Shown: positions 59,401 to 64,000 of the stretch, piece by piece
How the letters are laid out: each line of letters opens with the position of its first letter
Numbering within the stretch: the first letter of the stretch is position 1
Assembly: GCA_012845835.1 (NCBI GenBank)
Contig: JABAKD010000002.1
Coordinates: forward strand, 6,876,603-6,940,602
DNA length: 64,000 nt
Origin: Undaria pinnatifida
Lineage: Eukaryota; Sar; Phaeophyceae; Laminariales; Alariaceae
Direction of reading: 5' to 3'
The notes under the pieces: generated by a model
Seen by the model: the letters and a program-made list of their open reading frames with translations, nothing else
Told to the model about the DNA's origin: nothing
Database searches by the model: none
Made by a program: the position numbers and the translations under genes

Positions 59401-62400
59401 CGTTCTGCGCTCTTTCACAGGCGCCGTGCTCCCCGCTGAAGCCGTCAATGACACACCCCGCCCGTAGGAACCCCGCCAAGTTATGATATTGTCTGATCTG
59501 TAGTTGGCATGGCGTTTGTTTTTTTAGAAATGGACAAACCCGGTGCGCCGCGGCCATGTAGTGTATCTTTTGCGCAGTTGCTACGTACGCTCCCAGCAGT
59601 CACGACGCCAGCTTAGGCATTTTTCGCCGTCACTGCCGTGGTGTTGAATGTTGATGAAATCGCCCAAGATTCGCCGTGTGCTCGTCTCTACAGGAAGGGA
59701 AGGTATTCCAACTTGGTGGGATTTGTGGTTTATTTCACCGACGCCGCATTCGCTATAGACGTGCGCCTCAAAAATCAACGAAATGTGGACAAAAAACACT
59801 GCGTTGTAGTGTAGTAGTGCTAGATCACAGCTTTTTTTTCCGACAAAAATTACACGTAAATATGATGCGTCCGGGAACTGATCATCGCTTAGCAGTAACA
59901 ATAACTTGGCCACGGTATGACAAAGAGAAAATCCATCGACCTGGAACCACATTTTCAAACTTGAGCGACACTGTCGCGGTGCTTTCAGGTCACCAAAACT
60001 GCTGCCGCTTTGCCACACTGTAGTGAAAGCACCTAAGACCCCATCGCGGGGTGGTGTGATTTCCGATTAGCTGTTGCGCCGGAGTTATGGCAGAACTGCG
60101 GAATATCATGCACATATATTACAGTGGTAGAGGTGGTTCCAGAGCTGTATTTCGGCATAGTTTGGCCCCAATCTTTTTTTTTTCGTGGGCAGAGCAACAC
60201 AGGTGTGTTGCTACTGTTGTGTTTGGTTTTTGGTCGGAATCTGAGATGTCGTGGGCGATGCCTTTCTCCCCACACCCCACTTCCTTTCCCACACCAACCC
60301 CCACTCTCACATGGGTAATGTACAGACGATGCGTGCGTGCACAGCAGTTCTTGAGAACAGCGTAGCAAAGTATCCTTTCGAGTACTGTTGGGAATTAGGT
60401 GGCGTTTGTCAGGGGCTTCCGTCACTATATGGTTGGACGACGGCCGGTCTGGTAGTGGTACCCCGCCCCAGGACCCAACCCACCCCAACTCCCACCAATG
60501 TGAATACACCGGCGACGAACAGGTGTGGGCCTTCTTTCGGCCCGGGCGACGTGGTAGGGTGTGGCTTGGACTACAGCGTGGGCGACGACTGTGCCGACAT
60601 TTTCTTCACGCTCAATGGAAGGTGTGCTCCGGTATTCACGCCTGCCTCCGATTTTTTGGCAAGACCATTTCCTGAATCTCGGGGATTATTTAACTCCTTT
60701 ATGACTGGGAACCCGTTTTGGGGAACAAATAACTTGGAATTAGTACAGGGAGGTGTTTTTGGGGTTCTAAACGGGTTACAACCCGATATCGCTATAACCC
60801 AATATCGCTGGAATGTCATGTTTCTATTGTTTTTTCTTTCTTTCGCTTTATATCTCAGGAATGTCTTTTTTCTGTTGCGTTTTCTTTCTTTCGCTCTATA
60901 TCTAGGCCATGAGATGTGTTGATCGCCTTACGCTTTTTTCTCTTTTTTTTTTCATCCTCCGGCGGATGGGGAAAAATGAAAAGCTTAAGCTCTCGCCACG
61001 CTTCCACGTATTTTCATATACCCAATGTCGCTCGAATGTCATTTTTTTATTATTAATTTTTTTAAATCGTTTTATAGCTAGGCCATGAGATGTGTTCATC
61101 GCCTTACACTTTTTTCTTCTTTTTTTTCCCTCCGGCGGATGGGGAAAAATGAAGAGCTTGAGCTCACCACGCTTCCACGTATCTTCTTGCACGCCGCCGT
61201 GTATCGATTTAACTCAATTGCTTTCGCAATCCAGCGCTAGCTGGCGTGTCCTTCGGTTCTAGCGATATTTTTTTTCTTGTGATGAGTTTTTGCCTCAGTA
61301 GAAAAAGATATCTACTCAAGCGCGGAGTTCAGAAAAATGTTGTTGCACGTCTGCAATATCATAGCATGTGTCTGGTATATGCGGTACAGATTACCCCGCT
61401 TGCCGGGTTGGGATCTGTTTAGTACGGGTTTTGGCACGCTCCATCTCAGGCATATACACGATCTGGATGATCTAGATCGTGGTCTATGTATCCGAGGTGT
61501 GCGGCTATTTGATGGGGCTCTGGGAGCGGCGGTTCGTAGCGCGAGACTCGCCCCACCGTTTCGGTGCGTTCTGTAGCATACAGCAACTGCGGGATTTAGG
61601 TTGTCTAGGTCGTGGCCTACCGGATTTGTGCGACAATTTGATATCTCTTGAGAGCCGACTTTGGTGTCGTAATGGGGTTCCTTCTATCTACTCTACTGTC
61701 CTTCTGGAAGACTCGACGAATATATCTACAATGCGGCCAATGTCTACGCCCACAACTTGCTAACCTTGGGACGAAGTACGTATAGTAGCTACTATTATTA
61801 TTGATAACTTTTAGTAGGAGTTATATACGTTGATGGGATAATCTGTGAAGTCGAGCGGCCGGTGTATCACGCAGCTTGCAAAGATGAGTATCGGCCCTAA
61901 ATTTGTCGAACTCACAGCTGATGTATTTACCTGGTATATTCTTTTTATACAATATGTCTGCGCCAAGTAGACGATCTAGATGATGTGCTATCTGTTATAT
62001 CGTGATCCTGTCGTCAATAGATGAAAGTAGTGACCTGTCCGATATGTGCGACCATACCATACAGGTCTCTGGGAGCGGCCTTTCGTGGCGTGAGGGGATC
62101 CTTCTATCCTACGGTCGGCATAGATTCCGCCTGTCCTGTGAGGATTAACTTCGGTGCCGAGCCGTTCGTGTTTGACCTGGCTGCTTCTCTCCGGGAAGGA
62201 GGACAGGAGGCCTCGGCTCGCCAGGTGAGTGAACGGGTGTGCTGGGGGTGGGGTGGGGCGTGAGGTTTATTTTGGAGAAGAATGGTGGTGGTGGTGGTTG
62301 GTAGTAATGATGATAGTTTTTCATTGTAGTTTTTTTTTTTCCTCCGGCGGACGGGGAAAAACGAAGCTTAAGCTCACCATCATGGTATTACTTTGAGTAA

Positions 62401-63141
62401 TATTGTTAATCGCGTAGTTATAGTACTGTTAATAGTATATTACTCACTACGGCTGTAGTGACTGTAGCTATACAGCGTCGTATTTGTAATATTATCAATC
62501 GTGTAGTTATAGTTCTATATAGTTCTATTATTTACGGGGGACCATAGTAAATAGGACCAAATATTGTTAGTCAAAATAGGGAAATATATTGGTTTTTGTG
62601 TGTACCGTAGGTCCTATTTACTATGGTCCCCCGTAATAACAGTATCTTACTCACTACGATTGTAGTGACTGTGGTAATACAGCGTCGTATCGGATCATAG
62701 TACCGTAATGTTACCGGACTGGCCGTTAATATGATAGTTGGACTGACACAAGAACGCTCTTCCTCCTTGCCCCCCCCCCCCCCTCCCCGTTCCTCCATTC
62801 CCCCGCCCGTTCTACGGGCCTCTACCCGACCAACAAACCGCGACTAAAATTGCAACAACGACGGCAACGACCCTCAACCACCACCACCACCACGAAAAAA
62901 AAAACAGTCTGTGGTCCATTCCAACCCTCAGGAGGGGCCCGTAGACAGCAGGAAAAAGCCTCGCAGCAAGTCTTACGGCGGCAGGGGCGGGGGGGAGGAG
63001 GACGACTTGGACACACCTGTAAAGGGGTCGAATGCTCTGGGGTCCAGGCAGAGGCAGCAGTCACTGCCCTTGCCCGCCATGTTCCGATCGTTCGGCGGCG
63101 ATGGTTCTGCGGCTGCCGGCGAAGTAGCTCTAAGCTACTAG
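56166..63141 (+). CDS. F-box and SPRY domain protein (first exon not found)
   Basis: Predicted join: 56166-56461, 56808-57545, 57938-58489, 59066-59244, 60523-60621, 62065-62224, 62932-63141, giving 743 residues with all phases in agreement. Order: an F-box at about 18-60 (VIRLLSSDVLTEACCLLD, LATAASTCRSFRDV, WRGACLREWGL), a conserved YRLRFEDSILDGDF stretch, a long Asn/Gly/Asp-rich insert, an Ala/Glu-rich helix, then a SPRY domain at about 510-672 (RLVSYFEVTIS, AIGLSEGSFPLQGKMPGWD, FGPGDVVGCGLDY, IFFTLNGR, LGAAFRGV, YPTVGIDS, INFGAEPFVFDLAAS). F-box proteins are substrate receptors of SCF ubiquitin ligases, binding SKP1; SPRY is the likely target-binding part. Animal Fbxo45 combines the same two domains but lacks the insert, so orthology is not claimed. 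The target is unknown. Confidence 0.9.
56462..56580 (+). repeat. 79-bp duplication carrying a second copy of the exon 1 donor
   Basis: GAGGCGGGGAAGTTGGAGCA recurs at 56421 and 56500. The second copy ends CTGCAACGGTGAGAGAAGGA, a near-identical donor. Reading through from the first copy meets TAG, so only the first donor keeps the frame. Confidence 0.9.
56808..57545 (+). CDS. F-box exon 2: conserved stretch and low-complexity insert
   Basis: Acceptor GGTTGCAG/AATTTG, donor CGGCAG/GTTTGC; 246 codons in phase 0. It begins NLVASVYRLRFEDSILDGDF. A Gly/Asn/Asp-rich run (56950-57290) and an Ala/Glu run follow, then VGDFYIKGLRRPEALEAG. The GTTTGC donor is weak, so the 3' border is less sure. Confidence 0.78.
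57676..57760 (+). repeat. Two echoes of the F-box exon 3 acceptor junction
   Basis: AAACAGGTGTGGAGTTCC near 57684 and AAACAAGTGGAGTTCCGCGG near 57725 repeat TCAACAGGTGGAGTTCCACG at 57931, the junction of intron 2 and exon 3. C-rich spacers separate them. Confidence 0.85.
57765..57925. repeat. C-rich tract, CCCCTCACCAAC units
   Basis: Imperfect CCCCTCACCAACCCCCC units fill the intron up to the exon 3 acceptor. Confidence 0.85.
57938..58489 (+). CDS. F-box exon 3: start of SPRY
   Basis: Acceptor GTCAACAG/GTGGAG, donor TTTGAG/GTAGGG; 184 codons in phase 0. It begins VEFHGGLGLGNRCVRADLPL, has a Gly-rich insert and ends YDVTPRLVSYFE. Confidence 0.85.
59066..59244 (+). CDS. F-box exon 4: SPRY
   Basis: Acceptor CTCCCCAG/GTTACC, donor TTCAA/GTGAGT in phase 2. 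DCVAIGLSEGSFPLQGKMPG and SYGYHSDDGG are typical SPRY strands. Confidence 0.92.
60523..60621 (+). CDS. F-box exon 5: SPRY
   Basis: Acceptor GCGACGAACAG, donor GGAAG/GTGTGC in phase 2. CGPSFGPGDVVGCGLDY and IFFTLNGR are the most conserved SPRY motifs. Confidence 0.92.
60695..60785 (+). repeat. Dispersed repeat R1, copy in intron 5
   Basis: GACTGGGAACCCGTTTTGGG, AATAACTTGGAATTAGTACA and TTTTTGGGGTTCTAAACGGG, the best-preserved copy of R1. Confidence 0.7.
60935..61255 (-). repeat. Two reversed R2 copies in tandem
   Basis: Two units of about 150-180 bp. Each has GGCCATGAGATGTGTT, ATCGCCTTAC, CTCCGGCGGATGGGGAAAAA and CACGCTTCCACGTAT. The second extends to CGCAATCCAGCGCTAGCTGG, the full family. 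Confidence 0.8.
61370..61695 (+). repeat. Two echoes of the F-box exon 6 acceptor junction with R-A leader
   Basis: At 61455-61570, GATCTAGATCGTGGTCTATG and GTGTGCGG lead to GGGCTCTGGGAGCGGCGGTT. At 61600-61695, TTTGTGCGACAATT leads to ATCTCTTGAGAGCCG, TTTGGTGTCG and GGGTTCCTTCTATC. Both follow the intron end and first 45 bp of exon 6 (62045-62110). AG acceptors are lost. Confidence 0.8.
61868..61935 (+). repeat. Dispersed repeat R9, copy 2
   Basis: CAGCTTGCAAAGATGAGTAT and GTCGAACTCACAGCTGATGT match 44327-44395. Confidence 0.65.
62065..62224 (+). CDS. F-box exon 6: end of SPRY
   Basis: Acceptor CCATACAG/GTCTCT, donor CGCCAG/GTGAGT in phase 0. It reads SLGAAFRGVRGSFYPTVGID, then RINFGAEPFVFDLAAS, the closing SPRY strands. 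Confidence 0.92.
62405..62705. repeat. Tandem duplication, second copy interrupted by a MITE
   Basis: GTAGTTATAGTACTG and TTACTCACTACGGCTGTAGT, then ATACAGCGTCGTAT (62415-62485), recur at about 62500-62690. The second copy is interrupted by the element at 62530-62636. Confidence 0.9.
62530..62636. mobile_element. 105-bp MITE with 27-bp inverted repeats
   Basis: TTACGGGGGACCATAGTAAA and on to AGGACC at the left is mirrored by GGTCCTATTTACTATGGTCC to CCGTAA at the right. The uninterrupted neighbour copy gives the pre-insertion sequence and suggests a TA target. It lies in intron 6 of the F-box/SPRY gene. Confidence 0.92.
62932..63141 (+). CDS. F-box terminal exon
   Basis: Acceptor CCAACCCTCAG/GAGGGG, stop TAG at 63139-63141. 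It encodes 69 residues, basic and Ser-rich (SRKKPRSKSYGGRGGG, LPAMFRSFGGDG), ending EVALSY. No domain is recognised. Confidence 0.82.
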   Translation, partial: EGPVDSRKKPRSKSYGGRGGGEEDDLDTPVKGSNALGSRQRQQSLPLPAMFRSFGGDGSAAAGEVALSY

Positions 63142-63219
63142 TTTTTTGGTGTTCTATTTTTTTCTCGTTTTTTGTAGTATGAATCAGGATGGGCACTGGA
63201 TGTTCTATAATGGAGGTGG

Positions 63220-63330
63220 CGTTGGGTAGAAAGAACGGGTTTTAATTTGAACACCGTTTGGGTAGAAAGAACGGGGTTCAATTTGAACACCGTTTGGGTA
63301 GAAAGAACGGGTGTTAATTTGAACACAACA
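63220..63330. repeat. 36-bp tandem repeat, three copies
   Basis: TTTGGGTAGAAAGAACGGG with ATTTGAACACCG, three times. It lies 80 bp after the F-box/SPRY stop and is therefore probably in its 3' untranslated region. Confidence 0.93.
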
Positions 63331-63599
63331 CACCTAACTAGACCTTGTTGTTTAACATGACCTTTTGTATTTGTGCTCACTGTTTATTTTAGTGTAATAT
63401 GTGCCTTCTTTATTTGTTTTCTTGTGCTTGCTTTTGTCGGTGCTTTCCACCCGACTCGCCTACACAAATATCAAGTTTTCTTCATTTTTTTCGAATTATC
63501 TCTCCTTTTTTTTGCTCTTCATTTTCTGATTTTATTCTATAGGACGGTTTGGTTAAATATTTGCGTTGGCTTGGTCTTGTTCCATAAAGTGTTTTAGTT

Positions 63600-63990
63600 G
63601 AACGGGATGGTTCGGTTATATGGGATGGATAGTTGTGGCATGAGTTGGATCCATGGGATGGGTTGGGTCCTTGGTGGGACGGGATGGTCCCATCGTGCGC
63701 GATGGTTGAGGTGCGTTTGGGATGGTTCGGTTGCATGGGACGGATAGTTCTGTGGGATGATCCGGTTCCTTGGAATTGTTTAGGCTCATGAGATGGATTG
63801 GGTCCATGGCGGTTTTGTTTCCTTATTAGGTATGTGGCTGCATGCGGTGGGTAGTTGCATGGAATGGGTCGGTTCTTTGGAAAAGTTTGGGTCCATGATT
63901 GATTTAGTTCCAGTAGGGTGATTTATTTTCAGCATGGGATGGTTGTGGTTTGTTAATGAGGTGGCTCGGTTCCAAGGGGAATCGAGTACG
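63600..63990. repeat. Degenerate GGGATGG-TTCGGTT minisatellite
   Basis: About 18 imperfect 20-bp units of the type GGATGGTTCGGTTCCATGGG, running to the right edge of the window. Confidence 0.75.
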
Positions 63991-64000
63991 GTACAGCAGA

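Overview
The window is nuclear DNA from a eukaryote with small exons, long repeat-packed introns, about half GC and runs of Ala, Ser, Gly and Asn codons in coding exons. These traits, and an aminopeptidase, a PIH1-type flagellar/chaperone factor and an F-box/SPRY protein together, fit a stramenopile, most likely a brown alga such as an Ectocarpus relative. That placement is an inference. Gene models were built by hand from splice sites, reading phase and family motifs, so exon borders are predictions.

Three split genes are supported. (1) 1769-13672, + strand: the 3' two thirds of a leukotriene A4 hydrolase/M1 aminopeptidase, ten exons, with the 5' part left of the window. (2) 44008-27259, - strand: a PIH1-domain protein of at least 1158 residues in seven exons, all joined in phase 0, with the N-terminal exon not found. 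(3) 56166-63141, + strand: an F-box plus SPRY protein in seven exons, first exon not found. Genes 1 and 2 converge. Between them at 17839-26052 sits a Ty3/gypsy LTR retrotransposon on the - strand, with a TAACT target duplication and LTRs that differ at only two noticed positions of 420. Its reading frame is broken in at least three places.

Everything else is repeats: pentanucleotide arrays (8605-9256, 29083-29290), minisatellites (2430-3065, 12306-12595, 30345-30745, 32277-32955, 40190-40665), MITE-like inverted-repeat elements, a large fold-back structure, tRNA-derived SINE-like units, several dispersed families and an interstitial telomere-like tract (52413-52572). The 44-56 kb interval is gene-poor as far as I can see.

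The most striking pattern is shared by all three genes. Short stretches that cross an exon border are copied, in decayed form, into the intron or flank beside that border. Copies of exon 5' ends lie upstream of the exon and copies of exon 3' ends lie downstream. I count about twenty such 'junction echoes', plus a longer array after the PIH1 stop codon. They suggest that introns here grow by repeated tandem duplication across splice junctions.
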